Assembly: GCA_037042915.1 (NCBI GenBank) | Contig: CM073201.1 | Coordinates: 806,001-870,000, forward strand | From: Auricularia sp. M13 | Taxonomy: Eukaryota > Basidiomycota > Agaricomycetes > Auriculariales > Auriculariaceae | Reading direction: 5' to 3' | Length of the DNA stretch: 64,000 nucleotides | Part shown: positions 20,793 to 31,613 of the stretch, piece by piece | Position numbering within the stretch: position 1 is the stretch's first letter | Layout: each line of letters starts with the position of its first letter | The notes under the pieces: model-generated | The model's input: only the letters and a program-made list of their open reading frames with translations | The model's database searches: none | What the model was told of the DNA's origin: nothing | Position numbers and translations under genes: made by a program

Positions 20793-21875
20793 TTAGTTAG
20801 GGAACTTCTTGAACCCCTTGAATCTTTCGGAGTTGAGCCCGTTCTTGCGGAGATCCTCGAGCATAAGCTGCGCGGCGGAGGGCTGGGCCATGATCGCCTC
20901 GACCTGCCTCCGGCGCATGTACTCGTCGTACAGCAGCGGGTTGATGAGCATCGTGCAGCCCGGGATGGGTCTGAGGACGCCCTCGCGGATCATCGCCTCG
21001 CGGAACGAGCTCCTGCGCCGCGGTGGCTCCGTCGCGCCCTCGATGTAGGCTGTCCCGTAGATATAGTCGGCCGTGGGGTCTTCGGGGTCGTCGACGTAGT
21101 CTATCTCGGCCGAGCACGGCTCGGGGATGACGACTTGGGCGCGCTCGGGCTTCGGGACGCGGCGCTCGGGGCCGTCGCGGACGCGTCGCCTACGGCACTC
21201 GCGGACGAGCACCGCACTCTCGTGCTTGGGCATTGCGTCCTGGCGCATGGGCGCCGGGCTCTCGCAGGCGGGCATCGGATTCTTGCGGACAGGCGCTAGG
21301 CTCTCGCGGACGGGCACCTGCGTCGCGCGAATGGGCGCTGGGTTCTCGCGGCGACGCTGCGCGGCGGTTCCGGCGCTATAGACGAGATTCGCAAATTCGT
21401 CGTCAAGCACATCACCGACGAAGCCGTTGAGGAGTTCGGCATCGAGGTACACGTTTGACATGATGTTCGGTGGGTGATTGAATTGGCTGGTTGCGAATCG
21501 GTGGGATTTTTGACCTGTCGACGGCGCGAGTTAGGACGACTGAGGGAGCAGAACGACTTATTAATGAGCGAGTGAGAGTAGAGGTTGTTCACTGCCTTTT
21601 ATCTGAAGCCATAGAGTAATTGCGATCGAGGCGTGACGGCGGGAAGGTCGGCGGGAAGAGCGCCGGCTAGGATTTGAGTCCAGTCTGTCTCGAAATGTGG
21701 AAGACAGTCCGGAAACAGGGGGTGAAAGGCATTGGGTAAACGAGATCATTAGAACATGTCGAGAGATAACCCCAGCATGTTGCGCGGGAACAGCCATGCA
21801 AAAGTCTTATCGAGTGCAGGAATCGCCAGTGAAGTTCGACATGTCCATCCAATTGGAATTTATCATGCTGATAAG
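20735..21875 (-). repeat. Inverted segmental duplication, copy A
   Basis: About 1.14 kb on the minus strand here matches 46000-47137 on the plus strand. The match covers some 400 bp upstream of the gene, the whole 222-codon gene, and about 60 bp downstream up to the shared word CCTCGCTCTGC. The coding part is nearly identical; the 5' flank is more diverged but still clearly alignable (shared words GGACATGTCGAAC, ACATTTCGAGACAGACTGGA, CACGCCTCGATCGCAAT). Borders are by eye. Confidence 0.85.
20793..21461 (-). CDS. Orphan protein, duplicated, copy A
   Basis: Single exon, 222 residues, starting MSNVYLDAELLNGFVGDVLD. Residues about 38-90 consist of degenerate short repeats of the type xPAPxRxxxxPVRES, built on an 18-nt-like period, followed by a basic patch (CRRRRVRDGPERR), an acidic patch (EIDYVDDPEDPTADYIYG), and a predicted helical C-terminal part (SSFREAMIREGVLR, YDEYMRRRQVEAIMAQ, AQLMLEDLRKNGLNSERFKG). 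No signal peptide or membrane segment. I do not recognise a family. A second copy at 46407-47075 differs at about ten residues, and the frame is preserved in both, which argues that the protein is real and under constraint. Confidence 0.75.
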   Translation of the reverse strand: MSNVYLDAELLNGFVGDVLDDEFANLVYSAGTAAQRRRENPAPIRATQVPVRESLAPVRKNPMPACESPAPMRQDAMPKHESAVLVRECRRRRVRDGPERRVPKPERAQVVIPEPCSAEIDYVDDPEDPTADYIYGTAYIEGATEPPRRRSSFREAMIREGVLRPIPGCTMLINPLLYDEYMRRRQVEAIMAQPSAAQLMLEDLRKNGLNSERFKGFKKFPN

Positions 21876-22541
21876 ACGTAGGAATGAATAATTACCGCGG
21901 CTTGAATTCAGAGTGCCAAGATGCAACGAGAAAGACCCTGACGTCCTGCAAGGAGGCCCGATGCGACGGGGTTGGTATCAAAGTCGAACGTAACGATGGC
22001 AGGTTCATGTTAAGTGAAGTTGAGTTCACTTAGTACAGCCCCCATATGCCAGTTTAGAGAAAATTTTGGGGGGTGAGCGAAGGCATCCAGGATGGCAGCA
22101 TTGCGAAAGTCTAAGGTCAAGTTCGGCGCTCGCAGAAATCTGGTACTGGACGCAGAATCATGCGCCTCAGTCGGCACCGATATCAGTGACGGCGTCCGTT
22201 TTTTTTAAATGCATGTGATGACGCTGTGAGTGTTTAGATGGACAGACGATGGGAGGAAGGAAACAAGCATGGTTGGACATTTGAACTCAGTTGTAATGCT
22301 TGCCAACTGCAGCACCGCCGGCCCTTCTTCATATTGCAACCGCGGCTCCCTTCCAAGTCCAAGCTTCCGGGCACAATAAGAGCCATGACGCTACCCTTCC
22401 TCCAAGTCGACATGTCAGCGGCAGGTTCCCATTTCCTAGCGCCATAATTGCACAGTACGGCTCCCTTTCGTATAGCCACCCCTCGCAATCGACTATTCGA
22501 CTTGATCCCCGCGCGATCCCCAATCGCCATATAACGAGGCG
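21876..22541. other. Intergenic region, nothing recognised
   Basis: About 660 bp between the duplicated segment and the F-box gene. It includes a run of eight T at about 22199-22206. No gene is supported; the promoter of the F-box gene should lie at the right end. Confidence 0.3.
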
Positions 22542-24053
22542 ATGGCACTATCAGAGCGCGTTGCCACAGTTTTCTGGGTCACGGCAAAGGTTGTCTTCGT
22601 TGTGGTTTTCTGGCCAGCCATCCTGCTCTGTGTGGTCTGCGTTGCAGTCTGGTTGCTTATCTATGAATGCCTGGTGCCGCTCCAGGAGCACCTGTCCGAA
22701 TCGAAGCGACGCTGGACGCAACATACGAACGCGCGCAACCCCGCCACGCATCTTCCGCCAGAGATCCAGCTACGCATCTTTCGCATCCTGGCCGCCCGTG
22801 CCCACTTCGGCCGCGACGATCGCGGGCACCGCTGGCTTGGGCCACTCGATCCACCTTCACCGGCCAGCCTCCGAGCCTGTACGCTCGTCTGTCGCGCATG
22901 GTACGCGTGCGCAACGGACGTTCTTTACACCGATGTCTCGCTGTGCAATGCGAAAACCTGCATCCTCTTCGCCCGCGCGGTCGCGGGCAGACCCGAGCTC
23001 GCGCGAGCTGTGCGGCGGCTGGAGTTGCCGCGTGAGATGCGGTACTTGCCTGACCTGACCTGCGAACATGCGATGCAGCCGGTGTTTTCGTCCAAACGCT
23101 TTCAGCTCAGACGACGTCGTGCTGTGTTGTGGAAGGACCTGAAAGCAGCTGTGGACCGTTTGCTTGTGCAATGCGTCAATGTCGACGACCTGGTGCTCCA
23201 CGTCGCCGGTGACCTGCGTCGCACGACAGGCCTCGTGCAGTGCCTTTCCACGTCGGGCCGCGCATCAATAACTCGCTTAGCGCTTGGTAGCCCGCAGGAG
23301 CCAATCCGGCTGAACGCGCCTGATGTACCCTGGACGGTGACAACGCTGGAGTTTCCGCTTCCAGACTACGCCGGTCTTTTCGCGCGCATCGAGTTTCTCT
23401 CGCTATACCGACATCAGCTGCATGCACCCGACTCAAACTTCTGGACGTTTCCAGCTCTTCATACGCTCGAGCTCATCTGGTGTGAGCTTGAAGCACCCTA
23501 TCTACATTCCTTGCTCGCGCACGCGCCCAATCTTCGTGTCTTGCGCTTGCGCGAAATATTCTGGGTTAATTGGCAGCCGTTCCTTCGTCCACTGGAGGAA
23601 GTCATCTCTTCGCCAATCCAGGATCGACTGACCGAACTTAGCATCAGACAATGTGGCGGAGTCATGGCAGGCAGCCTTGGCGGGTTCACCGCAGTGACCG
23701 TCCTTACCCTCATTTCATGCTTGCTACCCACCCTTACGCACATGCCGCCGCAGCTGCACACGCTCATCGTCATGGGAGTGCTCGGCTGGGATGGGTCGAT
23801 ACATACTCGCGCCTCAACGCGGGTGATTCTGTGGCAGGTCGTCATGCCCATAAAGAACAATATAGACTCCTGGATGGAGCAGGCGCCAGACCTGAAAACC
23901 ATCCAATTGTGGGACGAGACGGACCGCGGCGGCATTGGCAGTTGGATGGTCATTGCCTTCTTGCTCGACGGTTATCTGGCCTCCCGTGACATATATTCGT
24001 ATAGTTACCAAAACTTGCCTCAGCTGTCAAAACCGGATGCAATCTCCTTTTAG
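22542..24053 (+). CDS. F-box-like protein with N-terminal membrane segment
   Basis: Single exon, 503 residues. It begins with a long hydrophobic stretch (VATVFWVTAKVVFVVVFWPA then LLCVVCVAVWLLIYE, residues 7-43). An F-box-type region follows: THLPPEIQLRIFRILAARAH near 69-88, and SLRACTLVCRAWYACATDVLYTD near 107-130, the usual agaricomycete pattern LPPEI...L..C.LVCR.W. The rest is LRR-like with repeated short hydrophobic units (LELIWCELEAPYLHSLLAHA, NLRVLRLREIF). F-box proteins select substrates for SCF ubiquitin ligases; the membrane-anchored start is unusual. The last 19 codons lie inside the first unit of a perfect 137 bp tandem duplication, so the present C-terminus may be recent. Confidence 0.8.
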   Translation: MALSERVATVFWVTAKVVFVVVFWPAILLCVVCVAVWLLIYECLVPLQEHLSESKRRWTQHTNARNPATHLPPEIQLRIFRILAARAHFGRDDRGHRWLGPLDPPSPASLRACTLVCRAWYACATDVLYTDVSLCNAKTCILFARAVAGRPELARAVRRLELPREMRYLPDLTCEHAMQPVFSSKRFQLRRRRAVLWKDLKAAVDRLLVQCVNVDDLVLHVAGDLRRTTGLVQCLSTSGRASITRLALGSPQEPIRLNAPDVPWTVTTLEFPLPDYAGLFARIEFLSLYRHQLHAPDSNFWTFPALHTLELIWCELEAPYLHSLLAHAPNLRVLRLREIFWVNWQPFLRPLEEVISSPIQDRLTELSIRQCGGVMAGSLGGFTAVTVLTLISCLLPTLTHMPPQLHTLIVMGVLGWDGSIHTRASTRVILWQVVMPIKNNIDSWMEQAPDLKTIQLWDETDRGGIGSWMVIAFLLDGYLASRDIYSYSYQNLPQLSKPDAISF

Positions 24054-24265
24054 AGACGGGGAAATCGCATCACGCTCCTCTGGCTTTTATACCTGCAGCT
24101 TTGCCCGTGTCATAGCGATGACGCTGAATATGTTCGTATAGTTACCAAAACTTGCCTCAGCTGTCAAAACCGGATGCAATCTCCTTTTAGAGACGGGGAA
24201 ATCGCATCACGCTCCTCTGGCTTTTATACCTGCAGCTTTGCCCGTGTCATAGCGATGACGCTGAA
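23996..24265 (+). repeat. Perfect tandem duplication, 137 bp period
   Basis: A unit starting TTCGTATAGTTACC at 23996 is repeated starting at 24133, with no mismatch seen over about 133 bp (through GCGATGACGCTGAA). The first unit contains the last codons and stop of the F-box gene; the second is wholly 3' of it. The absence of differences means the duplication is very recent or an assembly error. Confidence 0.95.
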
Positions 24266-24269
24266 AAAC

Positions 24270-25721
24270 CCAGGCTTTATGACTTGCTTTTCTGCACGCC
24301 CTTTTCCTGCGCAATGACGTATTTCCCCTGACGCGGGAGAGCTCACACAGCCGGTCGGATTTACCGTTATATGACGCTGGAGTTATGCCTCACAGCTCCG
24401 CGTCATTACCGTGACATCAATGTCAAGTCCGCGTCATTGCCGCTTTGTCCGCGTCCTCGCTGTTGATTTTGACATCTGAGCAGGAATTTTTACTTGATTG
24501 GCCATTTGGGCCGTGCTCTTGCTGTCGGCGCTGCGTAGGACGACGGTCTGTGACGTCATTTTTGTTGAAGGTACTTAAGCCGGAGGTTTCTGCCCTGCTG
24601 CCTGCCTTTTGTTACAGGCTGCGTGTTGTGTCTTCGATGGGCCTGGCCATGCCGAATCTTACACGACTGTGGCTGCCGCTGTCTCAAGTTAGTGGGTCTG
24701 TGTTAATCGGTTTGCCTCTGCGTCTGGTCATTTCAAGTGCCTGCGCTATTTCTTGGGTTTTGTGCTGGCATTATGCGTCAGTCAATGGGCCTCAGGTGCC
24801 GTATCTCGACTCCTTTGGCAACAATCTCAGCAGAGCAGTGCTATACGGCGCCACCAGGACTTAAGGGGCGCTGGCTCCGACATTTCAATCCGTGTGAGCG
24901 AAACTTGAGCGCAAGCACCCAGTGTTACGGTTTGCAAGAAGAATGCAGATGCATTGCACCGTTCTGCTTGCGAAATCAGAGGTAGTCGTTCAATGCCGTT
25001 GCCGTAGTGTAAAGTGCGACCGTGACACTCGCTGCTCTTTTGAATTTGCGGGGATAGACAGAGCGGTAGAGGAGCCAGGCTCTCTCGCAGCATTAAGTAC
25101 CTCAGAAGAAGGATTCGTGTTGACCATGCACTGTGGGGAGTAAGAAGATTGGAAAGCAGGAAGATCTTCCTTGCATGCCGTAGCGTTGAGCTAAATGAAT
25201 CATGAGTTTGCCCGTCAAAAGGGTAAGGAAGGGGTGACTGGGGAGGGAAAATGGGACCGGAGCATCGCGGAGGGATGCCTTGTATCCTTAGACGTGAATC
25301 TGACGTGAGTCTTGCCAACCTGTGACCGAACAGGCTGAATAAAATTTCGCCAGGCTCGACAGGGATACTCAGGAACACTACGAAGAGAAATTTATGGACC
25401 AGGATAGAGTGCGTCGGTTTTTTTGGAGGGACGTATTGTAGAGTAGTTGTTGCGGATTCCTTATTGCTCATGTATTGTTTAGCTTCTTCGCGTCTGCCAT
25501 CGAAAGCGGTTTGTAACCCCAATAGTATCAATCCTAGAATTTCTATGTCATACATGGATGGAGAGCGACAATCGTACGAGATCCAGAGCGATCCTGCAGC
25601 GCGACTGGCAGCCAGTGGGTAGAAATGACACGCATGGATGTGCCTTCGCTATTCACTCAGCATTCCGTACCGTGTCTGGCCGATGTGTTGCATCAGCCCA
25701 GCTCTATCGTCACACTGCGAA
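24270..25721. other. Intergenic region, no supported gene
   Basis: About 1.45 kb between the F-box gene and the 3' end of the CK2 alpha gene. The left part has several CGCGTCATT-type words around 24400-24440. Long open frames exist on both strands, but their composition is not gene-like. It may be a decayed insertion. Confidence 0.4.
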
Positions 25722-26970
25722 TTACTCACCGAAATATCGGTGTGCCATAGCTTCCTGCGCCGTCAAACGCTCCGCATGATCATACCTCAGGAGACCGTCG
25801 AGGAAGTCAACTACCTCATTGGACACGTAGCGCTGGTTCTCGGACGTGATAAACGAGGTCCACGGCTTCCTTGGATACCTACTTCCATGAGTAAACGAGC
25901 GAACAAAACGAAGGGGGATGTGCAAACCGGCCGAGGATGTCGTTGAAGAGCGGGTCGAGCGGGATGTTGTACGCGTCGAGATAGTCGTTGAGGCCGTCTG
26001 TCCCGAGAAACTTGGCGATGCGCACCAGCTGGTCGTTGTTGTCCCGTCCGTGGAAGAAGGGCTCTTTACGGAAGATCTGCCGCGCACGAACGCAATGAGT
26101 TTTCATTAGCGATAGGGCGGATAATACGCACGATAGAAGCCAGCATACAGCCTAACGACCACAGATCCAGGCTATAGTCGTAGTATTCGTATCCGACGAG
26201 GAGTTCTGGTCCTTTGTAGCACCGCGACGCGACGCGGACGTTATACGCCACGCCTGGGTGGTAGAATTCTGCGAGACCCCAGTCGATAAGCCGCAACTGT
26301 AGAGAGTGTGAGGAGAATGGGACAGGAAGACCAACAATTCTGCGTACCATACGGCGTGAATCGTCTATCATCACATTATGCGGCTTCACGTCGCGGTGCA
26401 TTATCCCACGGGCGTGTGCCCAATCGAGCGCCTTAAGCAGTTCGAACATGTAGAAGCACACGTCTTCGGCGGAGAGACGGGGGTAGAGAGTGCGGAAGTC
26501 GCAGTTGTCGACGTACTCCGTGATGAGGCTGGGAATTTTGGAGTCTACATCGCGCACAATATCGAGCAGGCGGATGATGTTGACGGGCGAGGTGTTGCTC
26601 AGGTTCTGTAGGATCTTGAGCTCGCGCTTGATCTTCTTGCGCTTGACGGGCTTGAGGACTTTGATAACGACCGTTCCAGACGTGGGGAGATGGAGAGCCT
26701 CGAATGTCTAATACGAAGATAGTCAGAATTAACGATAGGGAAGACCGGGGCAGACGCACGAACCTCGCTGTACTTGCCACGCCCTATACGCCGCATGATC
26801 TCGTAGGGCTCCTGCGGCCCCCACTGAATCTGCAGCTTGTCTGCAAGCTATCAGCGCCGAGCAGCTTGGACAACGACGTGCGTACCATAGTCGTACCACT
26901 CAGGGCCCAGCTCGGCACAAGCATCCGCATAAACGCGGGAGACGGAGACGACGAGGTCAGAGGCAGCCAT
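25722..26970 (-). CDS. CKA1: Casein kinase 2 catalytic alpha subunit
   Basis: Six exons (26970-26886, 26840-26764, 26707-26348, 26296-26132, 26076-25928, 25878-25722) give 330 residues, the usual CK2 alpha length. Hallmarks: Gly-rich loop RIGRGKYSE, catalytic-Lys region [20 protein letters not shown] with the basic cluster that contacts substrate and CK2 beta, catalytic loop [15 protein letters not shown] in place of DFG ([13 protein letters not shown]), the activation segment [40 protein letters not shown], and the end [22 protein letters not shown]2 is a constitutive Ser/Thr kinase acting in nucleus and cytosol on acidic sites. The second residue after YSE reads Thr rather than the usual Val, at an exon border. 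A GT directly after the YFG codons could start one more intron, so the last residue is uncertain. Confidence 0.93.
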
Positions 26971-27596
26971 CGCGGGACTCGGCTGGCAACGGCCAACCTC
27001 TTATGGACAATGCACAAAAGATATCGGGGGTTGTGTGATGCGCGCGCTAGGCGATGACTGTGAGTGGGGCGTGTGAAGGAACCCAGCCTGGAACGTTGTT
27101 TGCGGTGATGAGAACAGGCCTCGTGTCGCCGTCCGCAGCGATAACGGCTCTCGTCGTTACCCTAGACCGGCCTAACGATCAAGCCGGCGGCGAGCTACTG
27201 TTGGCCGGCAGGCAGCACGAGGTCAGGGGTCATTGCGTGACGCGTTGACGGCGGTTGCAAATGGGGACAGTCAGCCAGTGCTCGCCGTCCGCAGCAGCAA
27301 GGAAGACGCCGTCTCACGCGTTACCACACACAGCGATAAGAGCGCTCATCAGGAAGGGATGCCAATGTTGGCAATGTCTGCTACGACGCCCAAAGCGTTG
27401 TCGTCAACAGCAGCATGTAGTGTGGCAACGAAGCGCGCGGAACACTGTCGAGGACATCAGCGTCGATAGCCAAAGCTCTCAGCCTGAGATCAAGGACTGA
27501 TGTTGCTAGCAAGTACCGAGAGCAATGTTCAGCGACTAATCCCTTCTAAAATACATATAAATATACCGCATAGCGCATCTACAACTAAAAGCACAA
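26971..27596. other. Intergenic region between CK2 alpha and Ada2
   Basis: 626 bp between two minus-strand genes; holds the CK2 alpha promoter and the Ada2 3' UTR. No element or gene is recognised. Confidence 0.3.
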
Positions 27597-29570
27597 TCAT
27601 GTCATGGGCAAGAACGACGAGAACGGCGTAGACGAAGACGTCGACGTGCCGTTCATATACACCGGCGGCGGCGCGGCCACTTCGACTGGCGGAGGCGGGG
27701 GTGGCGCCTCGATCTGCAGCGGCACTGCCTCGGGAGGCTGCAGGGCATCGCCGGACTCGAGGGTCAGGGTCGGCAGCTTGAGCACGCCAGCCTGGACGAG
27801 GAAATCCCAGATCTTCGTGACCTTGTTCCCGTCGATGCGCACGAGCTCCTTGGCCTCCTTGCGCCGCAGCCGCCCGCCGCGGCGTGCGAACTCGCGCACG
27901 AGCGTCTCCTTGATGACAAGGTATGGCCGCGGGAGGATGCGCAGCTGCGCACACAGTGTTTGCTCCGCCGCGTTCAGCAGGTGCAGCGACGGCGCCGTCT
28001 GCAGCTGCAATGGCGCGCGCGGCGGGCGGCGCTCTGGCTGCGGCTGAGGCGTTGCGCTCAGGATGTCCTTCTTCGTCGTCGCGTCCAATGGAAAGTACCC
28101 GCGCTCGATTGCCTGCCGCTGCGTCCGTTGTGCGCGCTCGCGGTCGTACTTTTCCACCTCCTGCGGCGAGGTCAGACCCAGCCGCCGCCACTCTTGCAGG
28201 CTCATGATGCGTTTTCGGAGAAGGAGCTCGTCTAAAGCGTGTCAGAACGAAGTATGAATCGATGCAAGGAACGCACAAATCATGCCATTCAGGAAGCTCT
28301 CGTAATCCTCGGCCGTCTGCAAGCGCGCAAACGCCTTGAACTTGGACGAGAATTCCTTGGGCTGCTGCTCCTTCTCTTTCTCCTTCACGCGTTTGATGTC
28401 GAGAAGGCCGCGGTCGAGTACGAATGCCTTGGACTCTTTGCGCTTGCGGACACGGTCGCTGTACATGTCGATGAGCGTGAGCTTGAATGCGATGCTCTCT
28501 GCGCTTTCCATCGGCGGCGGGTCGACAGCCTCTTCCTCGTCTTCGGCCTTCTTATCGTCAGAAGGCGGCGCGGGCGTCGTGCGTTCGCTCTTGACGCCGT
28601 CGCCGTTCACCAGGAGCGACATGCCAGGCAGCGTCTTGCCGTTTACCGGCGCGTGCTGCTGCGCGGCGCGTTCCTCGAGCCATTTTGCGCGCGCCTTGAC
28701 GTCCACGTCGTTCGGGTCCTCGGGAATCTGGTCCCCGCCGTACGCGTCTACTAGCCCAAATTCAAGGTCCTTGATCAGGTCCTCGGCCTCGTTGTCGATC
28801 TCGACTTCAAACTCCAGACGGCCGGGCAGGTAGTGCGCAACCTCGTGCACGCCTGGGAGAGAGACGACCTGTTGTGGTGGCGGGGCGATGGGCTGTTCGT
28901 TCATACGTTCGATACGGCGCCGTTTCGCTGCGCGGAAGTCGTCCGCGTCAATATGCGAGAAGTCGTTCGTCATAACCGGTAACGGGTAGAACGGCGAGTC
29001 GATGTAGACGTCGTTGTAGTGCTTCTCGACCTCTTCCTTGGTGCGCGTGCCAATATGTTCTGCGACTGCCTGCCAGTTGCCCATGCCCGAGTTTAATAAG
29101 CCATCAACGAGGAGGAGCTCTCTGTAAGAATCATAAGAACATTTGGGAGTTATGAGATGAGATGAGAACGTACTCGTCTGCGCCCCAATCTTCGGTGAAA
29201 ATAGGATACGAGTGCATTTCCTAGATCAAAGTGCCAAGTTAGCCACATATAACTCGGACACACAGAGACTGATCATTGAACGTACGATAACTCTGTACGG
29301 GTGGTTGTTCTTGTGCTTGCCGAATTCTGCCCCACGACAAAAACAGGATGGGCATATGTCGACGCCGTCACCGGGCTCGCAGACGGGGTGCGCGCACTTG
29401 ATCCTGATCGAGTGGGTAAGGTCGAGCATACACGAGTCGCATTCTATCTGCATTCCAGGCTCGGATAGGGCTGCTCGTCGCCGTCAACGGCGTTGATCAA
29501 AGGCCGCCACAACGAGCTCACCAAGTATGTCGTCGGCCGGGTTGGGTCGCTTGCGGTTCGTTACAGTCAT
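27597..29570 (-). CDS. ADA2: Transcriptional adaptor Ada2 (SAGA subunit)
   Basis: Five exons (29570-29522, 29470-29286, 29220-29174, 29121-28277, 28231-27597) give 586 residues. A ZZ zinc finger comes first (IECDSCMLDLTHSIRIKCA, then CEPGDGVDICPSCFCRGAEF and GKHKNNHPYRVI), then a SANT domain (IFTEDWGADEELLLVDGLLN and GNWQAVAEHIGTRTKEEVEK), the conserved Ada2 middle region (EFEVEIDNEAEDLIKDLEFG, YSDRVRKRKESKAFVLDRGL), and a C-terminal SWIRM domain (ILPRPYLVIKETLVREFARR, ELVRIDGNKVTKIWDFLVQA). The last 50 residues are a Pro- and Ser-rich extension. Ada2 bridges the acetyltransferase Gcn5 to SAGA in the nucleus. All joins are GT-AG and keep the frame; the first intron (51 bp) was needed to bypass an in-frame stop. 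Confidence 0.94.
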
Positions 29571-30352
29571 TGCGTTCCGGCTATCGCTTGCGCTGGGTTC
29601 TGGCGTTCGTTGTCGCCGTCGTCGTCGCCGCCGGCGTCGGTGCGGTGCGGGATACGCTTCCGGTCCTTTCCGTTCCGGACTCCCGGACCCTTCCTCGCCG
29701 ACTCTCATCTGCCACTCGAAAATATTGAAACCCCCTGCACTTTTCTTTCTACCATTATGCCCTCTCCAGGACTCGAACGGAGGCCCTGGAAAATGCTTTT
29801 CTCGCGATCTGGGACTCTTTTGACCTCATCCTCCGCAGTCCCGCGCTGCAGCGACGACGTGGACTACAAACTTCATCGCCTTTCTATGCCTTTACATGGA
29901 TCTCAGACTGCTCTGCCATGCAATGTTGCTCTTTAAACCTTGTACAACTGGCTGCGGAAGGCAATAATTGCCCTAGCACGCGACGTATGCTTCACCGCCT
30001 TGACTTGCGCCGCAGATGCTTCCACCCCATGGTCACTAGTCACTGTCGGGCCCGGCCAGCTCGCGTGCTCGCTTCCTGACGATGACCAAGCATCCTCCGT
30101 GCTGCTCCAGCCAACCTGCACGACCTTCAGCAACGCGCTGGTACTGACATATCGACTTCCGGCGCCAACGTCAGCACTGCGCACAGTCAGTCCCGTCCAT
30201 GCCTTCCCGCTGCTGCGGGCAGTGAAGGCCATAGAATTTCACTGCCGGCATCTCTTTCGTTCCTATATGATGCGAGGAGGTTCCTATATAAGTAAGATGA
30301 TCCCGCGAATGACTTGGTGCTGCAAGATCTGCGTCTACATGCCTCCAACAAC
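29571..30352. promoter_or_regulatory. Divergent promoter region of ADA2 and the CK2 alpha-like gene
   Basis: 782 bp between the two starts. No TATA or other element could be assigned, and the open frames in it are not gene-like. Confidence 0.3.
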
Positions 30353-31613
30353 ATGAGTACCCAGGTGGTCTCTGTCTCGCGTTGCTACGCGGACGCGTGC
30401 GCCGTCCTTGGGCCCAACTGGTATGACTACGGTGAGCACAGATAGTGGCCTGCTCGCAGTCCTCGTCATCTGCCTTAGAAAACTTGGAAATACCGTGGGG
30501 AGATAGCACGGCGTACGAAGTAGGCCAGCAAGTTGGCCATGGAAGATACAGCGAGGCACGTCCTTGTCGCACTTGCCCACCTTCCTACACTAATCTTGCT
30601 GTAGGTATTCGAGGGCAAGCATGTCCCGACAGCCGCGCGCGTCATCATCAAGATCCTCAAGCCGACCAAGCCGCGCAAGGTCCAGAGCGAGCTCAAGATC
30701 CTGCAAAACCTGCGCGGGGGGACCAACATTATCCGCGTGCTCGACATCGTGCGCGACCCAGGCGGATCGGACAATCCGGCGCTCGTCTTGGAGCACGTCG
30801 ACTGCATCACGGGCTTCGGCGCGCTGCAGCCAGACGATGTGCGCTTCTACATGCACGCGCTCCTAAGCGCGCTCGACTGGGCGCACTCGCGCGGGATCAT
30901 GCACCGCGACGTCAAGCCGGGCAACGTCGTCATTGACCACACGCGGCGCCAAGTGCGTTCTCTGCCGAGTTCCCGGCGTCCTCTGCTCACGCCCGCCTCG
31001 CACGGACGCAGCTGCGCCTCATTGACTGGGGCATCGCGGAGTTCTACCACCCGCGGCGCCCGTACAACGTGCGCGTGAGCACGCTGCACTACAAGGCGCC
31101 GGAGCTGCTCGCGGGCTACGCATACTACGACTACTCGATCGACCTCTGGTCCTTTGGCTGTATCTTTGCCGCGCTCGTCCGTCCCCGTGTCCTCGTGCCC
31201 GCCCACCTGATTGTTTCTCACCGGCTCTTGCTGCAGGTGTTCCGGAAAGACGCGTTCTTCCGCGGGACAGACAAGGCATCGCAGCTGAGACGCATCGCCA
31301 AAGTACTCGGCACCGACGATCTGTGGATCTGCCTTGAGAAGTATGACGTCCTGCTCGACGAGGAGCTCACCCTGACCAACCGGTTAGTCATCCTACTTTT
31401 CAGTCGGGCCTTTACTCATTTTGTTCCGACCTCCGTAGCTATCCACGGCGACCCTGGTCGCATTTTCTCGAGCCGGAAAACGCCCCGTTCGTGAGCGATG
31501 AGGCGTTTGACCTACTTGATGGCCTGTTCAAGTACGACCATGCGGAGCGTTTGACCGCGCGCGAGGCCATGCAGCACAAATACTTTGGTATGTCCTTCTC
31601 GCCGGAAGGGTGA
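30353..31613 (+). CDS. Diverged CK2 alpha-like kinase
   Basis: Six exons (30353-30431, 30479-30555, 30605-30952, 31012-31176, 31237-31382, 31439-31613) give 329 residues. Exon number and phases match the CK2 alpha gene 3.4 kb to the left, and exons 2 and 4 have identical lengths, so the two are paralogues. The kinase core is present: [64 protein letters not shown]. Several CK2-specific traits are altered: the basic cluster reads [18 protein letters not shown] has become GNVVID, and the activation segment is [12 protein letters not shown]. The catalytic residues remain, so it is probably an active kinase with changed partners or substrates. The second intron appears to use a GC donor (GAG|GCACGT...GTAG). 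Confidence 0.88.

Noticed and set aside
24445-24864. A 139-codon open frame on the plus strand after the F-box gene
   Set aside because: Cys/Leu/Ser-rich without any recognisable domain; it overlaps the opposing frame, and neither shows gene-like codon use.
24827-25555. A 242-codon open frame on the minus strand
   Set aside because: No conserved motif, odd composition, and no supporting splice structure. It most likely reflects chance in an intergenic stretch.
29755-29850. Possible tRNA on the minus strand (GTTCGAGTCC B-box-like word)
   Set aside because: No A box at a correct distance and no acceptor or D-arm pairing; it lies in the upstream region of ADA2.
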